Origin: Paracamarosporium sp. OC-R06-R3
Taxonomy: Eukaryota; Ascomycota; Dothideomycetes; Pleosporales; Didymosphaeriaceae
Length of the DNA: 64,000 nucleotides
Direction of reading: 5' to 3'
Assembly: GCA_019828545.1 (NCBI GenBank)
Contig: JACVRA010000192.1
Span: 1 to 64,000 of the forward strand
Under the pieces are notes generated by a model. The model made no database searches, was not told where the DNA came from, and was given only the letters and a program-made list of their open reading frames with translations. The translations under genes and the position numbers were made by a program. Below, piece after piece: positions 12,553 to 24,871 of this stretch (its first letter is position 1; each line of letters opens with the position of its first letter).

Positions 12553-14359
12553 TTACTGCTTCGGTGCCCGCTTCTCCTTCTCATCTACACCCCAAGCCTC
12601 GTGTATTTCCTCCCTCTTCTTGACGTCTTGCTTCGCAGCGGCACCCTCTTTCTTAGCATCCTCCTTAGGCTTCTCTTCCTTGGTGTCCTCCTTTGCGTCC
12701 TCCTTGGCGGCTTCTTTCGCAGCCTCCTTCGCCTTCTTTTCCTCTTCCTTCTTCTTCTCTTCTTGTTTCTTCTTTTCCTCCTCTTCCTTCTCTGCCTTCT
12801 CTGCCTTTTGCACCGATTCCTGCACTGCCGCCTTCTCTTTCTCCCAATCACTGGATTTAGAGTCGAACTGTTCCTTGATCTTATCTTCTTTTTGCTTTTT
12901 GGCGGCTTCTTCAGCTTCCTTGGCCTTGCGCTCCTTTTCCATTTCTTCCATATGGCGAATGTCGTCGACACTGGGTTCGTACAAATGCCAGATAGTATAG
13001 TGAGGAAGACCGACGACGGAGAACTTCATGCGCTTGGCCATCTGGTCGTGTGTGAGCAACTTCAAAAACCACCCGCCTCAGTAACACTCACCTTGCCGAA
13101 ACCTTCTGTCTCAGCATGCTTTTCGAAGCTGAACGCTGGGAAGTGAACGCCCTGTCGGAAGACCTTCGCCTTAGCGAGAATACTAACACCGCCAACACCA
13201 TCGATCTCCATCTCCATATCGGGGTCGCCGTAAGGGTCGCGCAAGTACGCCAAATGCGGGCGCCAGGTGGCGTATTCTGCGTAACCTTCGACGATGACAG
13301 CATCCTCGTCAAGAGTGTCTGCCAAGGCCAATGCCGTCTCTGATTCTTGCCACGAGTTGAGATCGTAAGGTTGTTCTCCCCCAAGCCAGTCAGGTAGCGG
13401 TCGCCAAACATCTGTAAGCAGTGATTAGCAGGGAGATAGCATCAGTGGCGCCAACTGCCTTACTTGGTACGATAACATCTTTGTTATGACGCATGAGATC
13501 TTCCAGAATAGTGAATGGAGCCGTTTCGACGTCGACATCTCTCCAGTATACCCAGCTGTGTGTTGGCCGAAGCGCAGCGCTCAATAGCCAGTTACGAGCC
13601 TGGGCCATCGATTTGCGTCGTCCAGCTTGAGCAGCGAATCCGTGTCGACTCTCAACATCTTGGTTGACCTTCTGCCCAAAATTCTTCTCCAAAATCGAGA
13701 TTTCTCCGAACTGGTTCTTTGGTTCTGGGTCCGCCTGAAGCTCCTCCAGTTTTGAATTTAGTAGCTCGAGTGTGTTGTCCTTAGAGTCTCCGACCAAGAA
13801 CGCAAGATCGATCAAATTATGCGGATACGTGAGATTCTTCAGATGACCAAAGAACATGGGAAGATGCGGCGCAGCATCTCTGAGCGGAGCACAAAGCAGT
13901 ATACGCTCTTCCCTCTCCCACCCTCTCGCCGTTCCTTGTACATTGTTCAAGTCGTAATATCGCACAGTCTCCAATTTCGCGTCATCGCCGGAGGTGAGGT
14001 AGCTGAGCGGGCCTGAGCCCAGGTTCGGTCGCAGGTCGGGGAAGAAGAAAAACAGGCCCGTGAGGAATATAGACCCTAACAGCAGCAATCGCTGTATCAG
14101 CTGTCGCCGCCGCCTCAGGGCAGGCTGCGATCTGGGCTGGAACCTGCAATGGCAATGGAAATTAGCATCGTGTGTCCACGAAGCGTGGTCTGTCAGAAAG
14201 GCAGAAAGGTCCAACTGCAGCGGGGCAAGCATTGCAGCAGCAGACGTACTTGTGAGGTTGGATGGAGAAAGTGCCACCCCCGCCAGTAGACGGGTATGCG
14301 GCATGCCCGTTGGAAAAGGCATGGCGATGCATCTTCGACTTTGCATGTAAGGGCAGCAT
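12553..14359 (-). CDS. anp1: Anp1/Mnn9/Van1 family Golgi mannosyltransferase (GT62)
   Basis: Exons are 14250..14359, 13464..14143, 13092..13411 and 12553..13041, giving 532 aa. It is a type II Golgi protein of the mannan polymerase complexes that extend the alpha-1,6 backbone of N-glycan outer chains. After a short cytosolic tail ending in RRRR, a membrane anchor covers residues about 52-71. The lumenal GT62 domain follows, with ERILLCAPLRDA, the DxD-like metal site in YWRDVDVE, and the conserved block with WRPHLAYLRDPYGDP. The C-terminal 150 residues are an unusually long Lys/Glu/Ala-rich coiled coil. The choice of Anp1 over Mnn9 or Van1 rests on overall length and the extended tail, and is less sure than the family. 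The first intron (106 nt) is required to reach an ATG with a clean type II topology. Confidence 0.92.
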
Positions 14360-16318
14360 CCAGGAGTGAGTCTGCGAAATCAGGTCGCGCTGGTGTCTCC
14401 CTTTGAGCGCCCCCCGTCACGTCGACCCGCGAGATTCGCCGAGCGCAATGCAGAGCGCAGCAAGGCCTGGCACACGGGGTCTAGGGCGGATGTGGGAAGC
14501 GAATTGATAACACGACTCGAACGAAGGAGTGCGAGGAGGATGTGGAAAGGACTGCGATAGCCCTTGGCGACGTCGTTGTACAGGTCTCCGGAAGACTTGG
14601 CTCCTGGTTTATTTCGCTAAGCTGAAGCGGGAGGCCACCGTTGTCATAAACATGCCCCGATATCCCTGGCAGTGCGAACCGAAATGGCGACGTGCAGCGC
14701 GGCGTGGGTGGACAAGGGAGGGAGAGCGAGCGAGCGGCTGACAGGCGTCCTCAGCAGCTGCAGATGGATACTCCTTCGGGCTGATGCGCGAGTGCGCAGC
14801 GGACGTTGAGGTGCAGCGCCGTCGGGGCTGTGCCAAGCGTCTAGCATTTGATGTTTCCGGACACATGTACGGCATCCTCAACGGTCACCACGGAATATCG
14901 ATGCATCTGCACAACTACCACAGCAAGACCCAGTCTGCTCACACAGGTGGGACGGCTACTTGCTGCCATATATCTACCAGTTCACTCATGTTCGAGCCGC
15001 GTCGCCAGCTAGCACCATCATGACTGACGCGCGGCAAGTGGGTCGTTCACAAGGAAATACCGGACATGCACATGTGAAACAAAACGTTTGGTCTCTCATT
15101 ATTCTACGACTAGCAAATGTGTATTCTTCGTTGCATGAGTGGCTGGCTGAAGATACCGAGCCCATTGCCGCATTACAGTATTCCATGCCACTGGACCTAC
15201 ACCGTCGTTAGCAGACATTCGCAGAGACGCTGCAGTAGACCAGACGATGAAAGCCTCGTGCTCAGAAAGCCGTTTTAGTCATGCTCCGCCGCTGGCCTCC
15301 AGTCATAGCAGCCCAAGACGGACCACCACGACCTTTGGCTCGAAGACCACAATCACGCACGTTTGCACGCGCAACTCCACAACTCGTCATTCCTGGCCGA
15401 AGCCGGTAGAGTGTGGGAGGGTGACCCAGCGTTAGATGTCGTTGAATGGATAGACTAGGTTTTCATCCTGGCGAGAGAGGGTATCAAGGGAAAACGTACG
15501 GGAGTGTGATTAGCGGCATGTTGCCAGAACTGCGGGTGCTAGAAATGTCCTGCATATGCAAATCAGTGACGGTCGCTCATATGACAATGTGGAAACAGTG
15601 ACAGATATTTGCGTAAATCAGACAAAGGTAAGCTTGGTATAGAGTGTCTTCAAGTGGTTCAGTAGCAGAACTGAAAAGAAATACACACATCATAAAACGC
15701 GGGATTGTGATGCTGAGGTTGTGTTGCATGAACTTACTTGACGTGAGTAGCTGTCCGCCAGACTTTGGTTAGTCAGTGGAAGTGGCTTTGAGCCTAGTAG
15801 TAATCAGGAGCGCAACGACGGTGCCTTGTATCGAGGCGACCTCTTTCGTGAATCCGTTGCCAGTAAACACTAGATGAAAGAACGGCTACCCATAGGCGTA
15901 ACGCGTTGTCGATTCTACCGCCAAGGTGACCTCTACATATCATGTACGACTATGACGAAGAAGCGTTTCTATTTTCAATCAGCCTATTGTTTGCGCCAAA
16001 AAGGCCAGCTTGCGATGAAAGATGGGGAAGAGATCAGATGGTGGTGCATGTTCGGGATCATCCTGAGTCACCAGAACATAGGAAAATATCAGTCATAAGA
16101 GAAAACACTGTATGAAAAGTACGTCAGGAACTTACATTGTGCATGAAGCACCTCGAAAGCGAGGTGTTGTTGAGGAAGTCGGAGCATGGGAAGCGAAGAA
16201 AAATATCGGTCGCGGCTGTCGCGAAATCTTGGCGCATTAGTCATCGAGCATTTCTCAACACCAGCGTCAGTCGAAGCTTAGCCCTGAACGAGACAGCACA
16301 GCACGCGAGACGCGCGAA
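14360..16318. other. Two-kilobase divergent intergenic region, no gene seen
   Basis: Both flanking genes point away from this gap. Open frames are at most about 115 codons and none resembles a protein family or shows a believable splice chain. I see no tRNA or rRNA. It probably holds two promoters and long leaders; a non-coding transcript cannot be excluded. Confidence 0.5.
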
Positions 16319-17417
16319 ATGGCAGCGAATCTGGATAGAAGAAGAATCAATGCGCCCAGTGGTGGCACGTCAGCGCCGGTGTTTGCGAAGACAGTCAAAG
16401 AATCTGGTTACCTTCAATCGCTGCGACCGAACAGGACAAGAGGACCGAATGAATTACGCAAGACTTGTAAGTGACTTTGCTTAACACAGACTACGCACGT
16501 TTGCTGCCCTACACATGAAGCAGCTTTGACATGCAGGACAACTCCCGCATACTTTCATTGCGTCTTTCCTATGACCAGAGCAACGCTAACGGCCTGGAAC
16601 AGTTCTACAAACCGGCATCGTGCCTTCTGCGTCCGGCTCTGCATACCTCGAGGTCCCCACCTCATCGCCGTCTTCCGAATCTACTCTGATCCCACCTACC
16701 TCGAGCCTGAAGATCGCTGCCTCGATCCAAGGACCGAAGCCCCTCCCCCGCAGTGCGCCATTCTCTCCAACTCTTGTACTTACAACCACCGTAAAGTTCG
16801 CTCCGTTCGCGACTCGACATCGGAGAGGGTACATTCGCGATTCCGCAGAACGGGATCTTGGCGTACATTTAGAGACTGCTTTGAGGGGTGTCATAATCGG
16901 CGAACGATGGCCAAAGAGTGGGGTCGAGGTCGTCATCACCATCCTTGAAGGAGACGAGGATTCATGGTGGGGCGATAGCGGCGCTGAAGCTGGAGCTGGT
17001 AGCGGCTGGGGTCTGCTCAATGTATTGGCTGGATGCATAACCGTCGCGAGTGCTGCAATTATGGATGCAGGCATTGACTGTGTTGATATGGTCACTGGAG
17101 GAGTGGCGGCGATCACTGGAAGCTCAGACATAAAGAACGTAGGTCAGAAAGTCTTGGATCCATGCCCAGCGGAACACCAAGATATCGTGGCCGCTTGTGC
17201 GGTAGGCTACCTGGCATCAAGGGATGAGATCACAGAGATTTGGCTCAAAGGAGATGTTGGTGCAGATCCCGATGAGCTTATCGAAGGAGCTACGCATGCC
17301 GCGTTGGGTAGCGTTAGTGTGTTGAAAGAGGTGCTTCTCGAGAACATGGAAGCGAAGATCAAGTTCGCGAGCGAGGGTTCAAAAAGGAAGCATGAAGATG
17401 TTGAAATGACCGGTTGA
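16319..17417 (+). CDS. mtr3: Exosome core subunit Mtr3 (RNase PH fold)
   Basis: Exons are 16319..16466 and 16603..17417, giving 320 aa. The 136-nt intron restores the conserved N-terminus: DRRRIN, a linker, then RKTFLQTGIVPSASGSAYLE. The ATG at 16319 is the first after an in-frame stop. Mtr3 is one of six RNase PH-like proteins forming the ring of the RNA exosome, which degrades and trims RNA 3' to 5' in nucleus and cytoplasm. The fold is recognisable from the paired strands around VKFAPFATRH and the helix-strand region with GGVAAITGSSDIKN and ASRDEITEIWLKGD. Eukaryotic ring subunits of this type are usually catalytically inactive. The tail is short and charged. The next gene in the same direction, La-Arb1, also acts on RNA, but the 594-bp gap argues for separate transcripts. 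Confidence 0.92.
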
Positions 17418-18011
17418 TGGACTGCATGACCGTCATGGGTCTGGACACATGGACTGGGTTGGACCGCTTGATTATCTTCTGCATAGCGACGGCGTTTATA
17501 TACCACGACGAATGGAACTGGAATGGGCTTCGACGACCTGTCAAAAGTATGGTAGTGAGCATGATTATCGGTGCTCCAGGCTTTATATCAATCGGTGAAC
17601 ACAAGTTCTATCAAAGATCTAATGTTACTCATCCTTTGGTGACAAGCATTAGGGTCTGCATTTCCTAAGTTTCGTCGTTCTGCATTCCTTGTCGACTCAT
17701 TTCAATCATTTATGCAGAATCCAGGAGGTATAGCATGTAAGAAAAAAGATTTGAGTCTCTGCAATTTCTCTCTTATATTGCATTCTTGGTCACTCGCAGT
17801 TACTAATTCTTGGTGACGGTTCTTTCCTCTCTCCGGGCGTCTCACTACCCACATTGCAAACGGAGTTGAGCGCTTGCTCCGTTTACCTCGCAGTATAACA
17901 GGTATATAGATCCTGCTCAAGCTTACTCTCTTCTCGTCTTCTCCCTCAAAGTCGCAACCACATTGTCTATAAACCTGACTCTTTAGCACTGTAACGGATC
18001 TTCTGTCAACG
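17418..18011. other. Intergenic Mtr3-Arb1
   Basis: No gene is supported. Pyrimidine-rich sequence just before the ATG at 18012 fits a promoter and leader for the La-Arb1 gene. Confidence 0.5.
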
Positions 18012-19905
18012 ATGACCGAGGCAACTACCATCCAGGAAGAGCATCCTGATGCGCCTGAGATTCGTCGGCAGGTAAAGCTGCCGTTATTCTGAACAGTCCA
18101 AGGACAAGCTCACTAACAATGATTAGGTAGAGTATTACTTCTCCGACGAGAATCTGCCGACCGATCTTCACATGCTACAATGCTGCGGCGGCCGCGAGAA
18201 CCTTCCCGTTTCCATCTCACGCATCTGCGGCTTTAAGAAAATGCGTGGCTTCAAGCCGAAGTCCATAGTACCCGAAGCCCTGCGCAAGTCCGCCTTTCTC
18301 GTTGTCTCCGAGGACGGCAAGCAAGTCAGTCGCAAGGTCCCTCTTCGAGGTCCTTGTGCACTCGACCCAGATTTCTACAATGACAGTGAAATTGCTTATG
18401 ATCCCCGTGTGAGGGTGCCGGCCGTTCAGCCTGTTCCATTGCTACCTCAGACGAAGCCTCAGTACCCGCCTGGCATGAGCAAGAACATGCTGAAACCGAC
18501 TGGCTTTGAGCAAACATATGTGAGATTTTTTCGGCCTTGGTCTTTGTGTGATGCATTTGCTAAAATATGGAAATTTCGAAGGTCGAGCCACCTATTACGC
18601 CGGACGAGGCGAAGCAAGAGGAATCCATGTACGACACAGACAAAGCCTTTGTGGAGCGCATCGAGATTGCAATTCAGCGGTTCAAACAGAAGAGGCGAAT
18701 GCACGAAATGTACTCCAATATCTTCAACAAGTGGATGCGCTTCGGCGGTGTGGAGAATGCCCCTCGAATGTTTGGCGGTATTTCGAAGAAAGACATGGCT
18801 GGCATGGATGCCGAAGAGATTGCGAGGGCTACAGCCGTGCATAATGTACCGTGGGATCGAGAAGATACCAAGCATTGGGTGGTCGATTTCGTTGGCGTTG
18901 GAGAGGCTTTTTTGTATGTTGGATTATGCTGGGCCTGTTCAAGCGCTCGAAAGACGATACTGACACTTCAATAGGTCTTCTTTCTTCCCGTCCAACTATG
19001 GTTACAATCCTCAGCAGATCAAGACTGCCTGCCAAGTTCTTCGTTCCTTCTACAACTACCTCCTCTACCACTCCGTATGCGATGAGTACCGCGGCGATCT
19101 TGAGAAGGCGCGCAAACTTTGCGACACCGCCGAGGCCGAGCTCCCTAAAGTTTACACTGCAGGTCTCGCCCTTCCCGGACCTTTCAATAGTGCCGCTAGC
19201 ACTATCTTTGGCGGGTCTAAAGCAGGAACTTACAGCAGCAACATGGAGTGGGCCATCAAGGCCAAGGAAGAGGGAGTCAATCTGGGAGAGATTGGTGTAA
19301 TGGACGAAGAAGCCAGGATAACTTTCAGAACGGGCGTTGCGATCATGGGAACGGACGAACAGCAGAAAATGCTCGATACCAAATCCGTAAAGATTCTGAA
19401 GGACGAGTCAATCGGCCTAGAAGTCTTGTCCTTTACTTCCTCCGATGAACTCACCCGCGAGATGTACGCACACCAAAACGCGGCCATTGCTCACAAGCTC
19501 CGTCTCGAAGCCCTCGGAAAGCTCACATGTCGCTCCTGGTACATTGAGGACTTCAGTGAGTACGATCTACCAAAGTCGAAGTATCCAGATGGGTGCCTAT
19601 CCAAGACGGAAGAGGGCAAACAATACGAACTTTGGGTTGAGGATCGCGTGCTGGAAGATTGCTTTGTGGGTATGAAGCTCGACGCGAGGATCTTAACGTT
19701 GGACGGTGGCATCACGATTTTGGACGACGTACGCGAGGCTATGTGCAGCTTCTATAAGTGTCTGCCGAACGAGCTATGGATGAGTCGCCATCCGAAGGAG
19801 GTTGTCATCCGGAAGAAGAACGTGGACGATGACGAGCCGTCTGAGACTAATGGCGACGATAGCGAAGAGAAGTTTGCGGATGACGAATCGGTTCTTGATG
19901 AGTGA
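18012..19905 (+). CDS. arb1: La-motif protein with Arb1 (Argonaute siRNA chaperone) domain
   Basis: Exons are 18012..18071, 18127..18519, 18582..18913 and 18975..19905, giving 571 aa with consistent phases. Residues about 21-95 form a canonical La motif (VEYYFSDENLPTD, then VSISRICGFKKM, then ALRKSAFLVVSEDGKQVSRK), a winged helix that binds RNA 3' ends in La and LARP proteins. From about residue 152 the sequence is Arb1-like: PPITPDEA, FVERIEIAIQRFKQKRRMHE, WVVDFVGVGEAFL, then FYNYLLYHSVCDEY. In fission yeast Arb1 is a subunit of the Argonaute siRNA chaperone complex, which holds duplex siRNA before Ago1 loading and serves heterochromatin formation. The combination suggests an RNA-gripping Arb1. 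The acceptor of intron two is AAG rather than YAG, the weakest point of the model, but the open frames and linker run on smoothly. Acidic low-complexity residues end the protein. Confidence 0.85.
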
Positions 19906-20703
19906 GGTGGGGGATGGAAAAGTCGTGGGGCAAGAGCAATCATCCACTTCAAAAGATAAAGAAGAGAATAGTCTAGTCAAAGGCTTGATGTGCTCAGAGC
20001 ACTGCATCTCTGAATGGACAGGGTACTTAAACTTAGAGTACGGCACTGTCGGCGTGGGTTAAGGTCTTCGCGTGCTTGTGTACCCTTTCGGAGTTTAAAA
20101 TAGCAATCCAACGGTATTTGAGCAGTAATTCAAATCGGGCTGTACATGTATTCAAGAGCAATTACTCTTATGATATTTACGATAGGATGGATATGTCCGA
20201 TCACAGCATATGTATCATGGACGACACACAGCCCATACACGCGCATTCCCATATCTCACCATGTCATGGAGCAATCTCTCTTAAGTAAGCACCATCGAGC
20301 TGCCCATAACAACTTCTCCCTACTATACGCTTAGGTTCGATTTTATTGATACTCATGCCACTATTCGCAATCAGAATCTGTTGATTATTTATGATGGTAA
20401 AAAATCATAAAAGTAGTTTGCAATAGTTGAGTGTATGTTTCTGCCCGGCCGTGAATGGGTTATGCTTGTCAGCGTATCTCGAATGATTATTGCTACTAGG
20501 GAGGTCGGATTTCGCAACTCGAATAACATGTGTGTAAGTAGTTTTCTCAAAACGACATGCACGTGAGTAGTTGGAACATTCCAACCCAGCAGTTTCAGAA
20601 AGCATGCGCCAAACGATGAATTGCACTTGCACTTGGTCGAATCAGAAGGAAAACATGGAAGAAGAAGTCGAACTGGTATCATTGCATGCAACAACTAAAA
20701 AAT
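19906..20703. other. Convergent 3' region between Arb1 and Nop53
   Basis: The two flanking genes converge here. Only short AT-richer open frames are present; the region fits two 3' UTRs and terminators. Confidence 0.5.
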
Positions 20704-22091
20704 CTACAACTTCCAGTCCTTGTACGACCATTTCTCTGTGACGGTGACCTTCTTCTTCTTCGCATACGGAATCTGCTTGCGTGCCTCTATCCTGCCGCGG
20801 ACCATCATGCTGCGGAAGCGGTCCTTGAGCAGGTTGCCTTCTGGCTTGAGGAGGCGGAGGGAGTCTTTCAGTTCGTCTGGGAGAACGACCTCGAGGGGGG
20901 CTTCGGGCACGCTGGAGATGGTTAGCAGGGGGCTTGTTTAGGTTGTTGAGGGAAGCGGCTTACTAGTGCTTGCCGAAGCGCTTTTTGCGGAGGACTTCCT
21001 CGCCCTCGTCTTCGGACGAGTCGTGGGTTTCGACGAGGGTCATGTTGCGGAGTGCTTCTCGCGCTTTTTCTTTCTCCTCGACGGACTTGGCGAGCTCCTT
21101 GATACGCTGCATCTGTTGCTCTTTCGCCTTCATGCGCGCTTCGTGCTTAGCTTGGCCCTCTGCTGCCTTCTTCCTCTTGAACTTGTTCCGCTGTGCGGGA
21201 GTCTTGCGCTCTGGCCGCTTTTGCTTCGCTTTGTTGTCCTCGTCGTCGCTGAAGCCTTCCCACTCGCTCTCCCAGGCACTCTCGTTCGCGTCAGACTCGG
21301 AATCCGATACCTCCATGGCGCGCTCCATACGCTCAGCTTCTTCCTTTGCCTCTTGGAGGCGCTGCTTTTCCGCCTCCACCGCCTTGTCGCCTTCTCTTGC
21401 TACGAGCTCCTGCCAGTCATTGAAATTGGGGTTGTAGCTCTTTCCGCCTTCTGGTTTTCGGACCGCTGGTATCGCTTTTCCGGATTTCGCCAGCGACACG
21501 GGTGCCTGTTTCAGTGTGGCGGGTTCCTTCTTCTTCGGTTTCTGGTCGTCCAAGAAATTGAATCTTGGGTCCTTCTTGACCTCTTGCACCGCCCAAGGAT
21601 CATAGTCTGGCGCTTCGCCCGTCTCCACAATGTCCTTCTGCACCTGATCACCGCCATACGCAATTGCCCTCAACCTATCGTAATCCTTCTGTGAAACCTT
21701 GGTCTTCTTCCGCTTCTTCTCTTCCGTGAAGTCTGACAGTCGCTTTTTGGAGGATACGGCGGGGATGGCGGAGCGCTTGGAGAGAATCTCGTCGACTTTG
21801 AGAGGCTTGTGGCGTTTGTTGTACGCTTTTTGGACTGCGACGTCGCCGGTGGTGTCGATGGCGAAGAGCTCTTCGGATGGTTTTTCCGCGATAACGCCAC
21901 TACGACGTCTTATTAATTGTGTACATTGCGGTGAATATGGGGCAATTTTACCCTTGGATTATCTGGTCCCGCACATCGTCCAAGCCTGCGGATATCTGCG
22001 TAACATCGACATTCTTGCGCCAGGCCTTCTTTCCCTTACGGCTGGGCTGCTTGTACTGTGCTGGCGCTGCGGTAGGCTCTGTGCTCGCCAT
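20704..22091 (-). CDS. nop53: Ribosome biogenesis protein Nop53 (GLTSCR2/PICT1)
   Basis: Exons are 21952..22091, 20964..21899 and 20704..20911, giving 427 aa. The last intron is essential: without it the frame ends at a TAG right at the donor (CACTA|GTAAGC), and splicing turns this into HYVPEAPLEVVLPDEL. Nop53 is a nucleolar protein that joins pre-60S particles and recruits the Mtr4 helicase and exosome for 7S to 5.8S rRNA processing. The N-terminus (QPSRKGKKAWRKNVDV) is a family hallmark, as are ELFAIDTTGD, YNPNFNDWQ and the C-terminal DRFRSMMVRGRIE...KYKxxxYK-like basic block. The middle is an acidic and Lys-rich coiled coil (about residues 200-330). An Mtr4-binding AIM-like motif would be expected near VSLAKSGKAIPAVRKPEGGKSYNPNFNDW-type sequence, but I did not resolve it. 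Confidence 0.92.
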
Positions 22092-22405
22092 CGTTTGTTG
22101 CTCGGACGTCGAAACTTTTGGAAATGCACTCGCTGGACCAGATCAGAAAAGTTGGGACCCTCCCGTACTCGCCAAAATTTCGGCTGGCCCAAGCGCCTTA
22201 CGTAACGCGGGCGCTGGGGTGCGGTCTGCCGCTAGCGGGCTGTCGGGCTTATTGGAGTGTCTGGACGGTCAAGGCTCCAAGAACATCTCTCCTATTCACG
22301 CGATCACCATTACAACACCGCTCCCGACTGCTGCTTCGTGCGCCCGACTTCTGCTACTTCTACTTTTCACTTCTGCATAGGGGCTCTAGGTTCTTTCTAT
22401 TCGCA
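22092..22405. promoter_or_regulatory. Shared divergent promoter Nop53 / Rab6
   Basis: The 314 bp between two opposed start codons must contain both core promoters. An ATTGG (CCAAT box on the minus strand) lies at 22251-22255, near the middle. Confidence 0.5.
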
Positions 22406-23953
<1,548 letters not shown>

Positions 23954-24576
23954 TTATTCGATTCCGCCAGCTGAACCGGCCTCGGATGGTGCTTTGCTGC
24001 CCACGGGGATGCTGGTGTCGACAGCGATCATCTCGGCGAGGATGTCGAGCACGGGCTGAGCGCGTTAGCCGGAGATTTAGGGGTGATGGGCAAGAGAGTT
24101 TACCTTGGGCACCGTCTTGTCGTAGATGTTGATGAGCTCTCTGGGGTTGGGGTAGACCTTCAGGGCACGGTAGAAGCACAGCGCTGCCTCGACCGAATCT
24201 GCGCCTATGCGATTATGAGTATCCTTGCAACAGGCAACTCCATCAACGGATTTCACATACCCGACTGTACCATGCCCTCACCCTGGGCGACCTCCTGCAT
24301 GAAGTATGCCTCGACCTCCTCCGGGTCCTTGGGGAAGCCCTCCTCGTTCGCGCGCTCGACAGCTTCCCGGATGGCCTTCTTCTGCTCCTTTCCGTGCGCC
24401 TCAGCCTCCTCCTTTGCGGCGCGCGCCTGGCGCTTCGATTCCTTCTTCAACTGCTTGCGGAACTCCGGGTCTGTCCGCCTCTTGTGGTCGAAGTAGACGG
24501 CGTACGCAGCGAAGCCAGCGACAATAGTGCCCACGCTGATGGCGGCGATAGTCGAGGGCTTTAGTGATGACGACAT
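23954..24576 (-). CDS. tom20: Mitochondrial import receptor Tom20
   Basis: Exons are 24261..24576, 24104..24204 and 23954..24055, giving 172 aa. Tom20 sits in the outer mitochondrial membrane and recognises amphipathic presequences before passing them to the TOM pore. The N-terminus has one membrane anchor (residues about 8-28) followed by a basic segment ([20 protein letters not shown]), as in fungal Tom20. The cytosolic domain has the TPR-like helices, with [20 protein letters not shown] and [21 protein letters not shown]. The C-terminal tail is short. The open frame runs further upstream on the minus strand but without an ATG, so ATG 24576 was chosen. Confidence 0.95.
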
Positions 24577-24871
24577 TATGGGCTCGGGGTATTTTATCTC
24601 CAATGGAAGCGATCCGGGTGCGAGAGGGGGAGATGGAGGGACGTCCGGCAGTATGACGCGGAGAAGCACGAGAAGGAAGGGAGAGATGGCGTTGATGAAA
24701 TGGGGTTGGACTTTTTTTGGTAGCAGGGAAGGAGCGGCACCATAGGAGCTCGGGCCCACCACGCGGCCAACGTAGTGGTACTCGTCGCTGGGCACCTCCA
24801 CCTGTCACACGCTCAAACACTGACCTCACAATCACTACAAACACATCGCGTTCGTTCGTCTTGCAGGCAAG
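24577..24871. promoter_or_regulatory. Shared divergent promoter Tom20 / Exo84
   Basis: The 295 bp separate the opposed start codons of Tom20 and Exo84. No CCAAT box or clear TATA element was found by eye. Confidence 0.45.

Noticed and set aside
12304..13146. 280-codon plus-strand frame rich in Leu/Phe
   Set aside because: It is antisense to the Lys/Glu-rich coiled coil of the Anp1-family gene; AAG/GAG repeats read backwards give CTT/CTC codons.
20966..21694. 242-codon plus-strand frame
   Set aside because: It is the antisense shadow of the acidic/Lys-rich middle of Nop53.
24577..24801. 75-residue extension of Tom20
   Set aside because: It begins at a GTG, would destroy the N-terminal anchor topology and overlaps the shared promoter.
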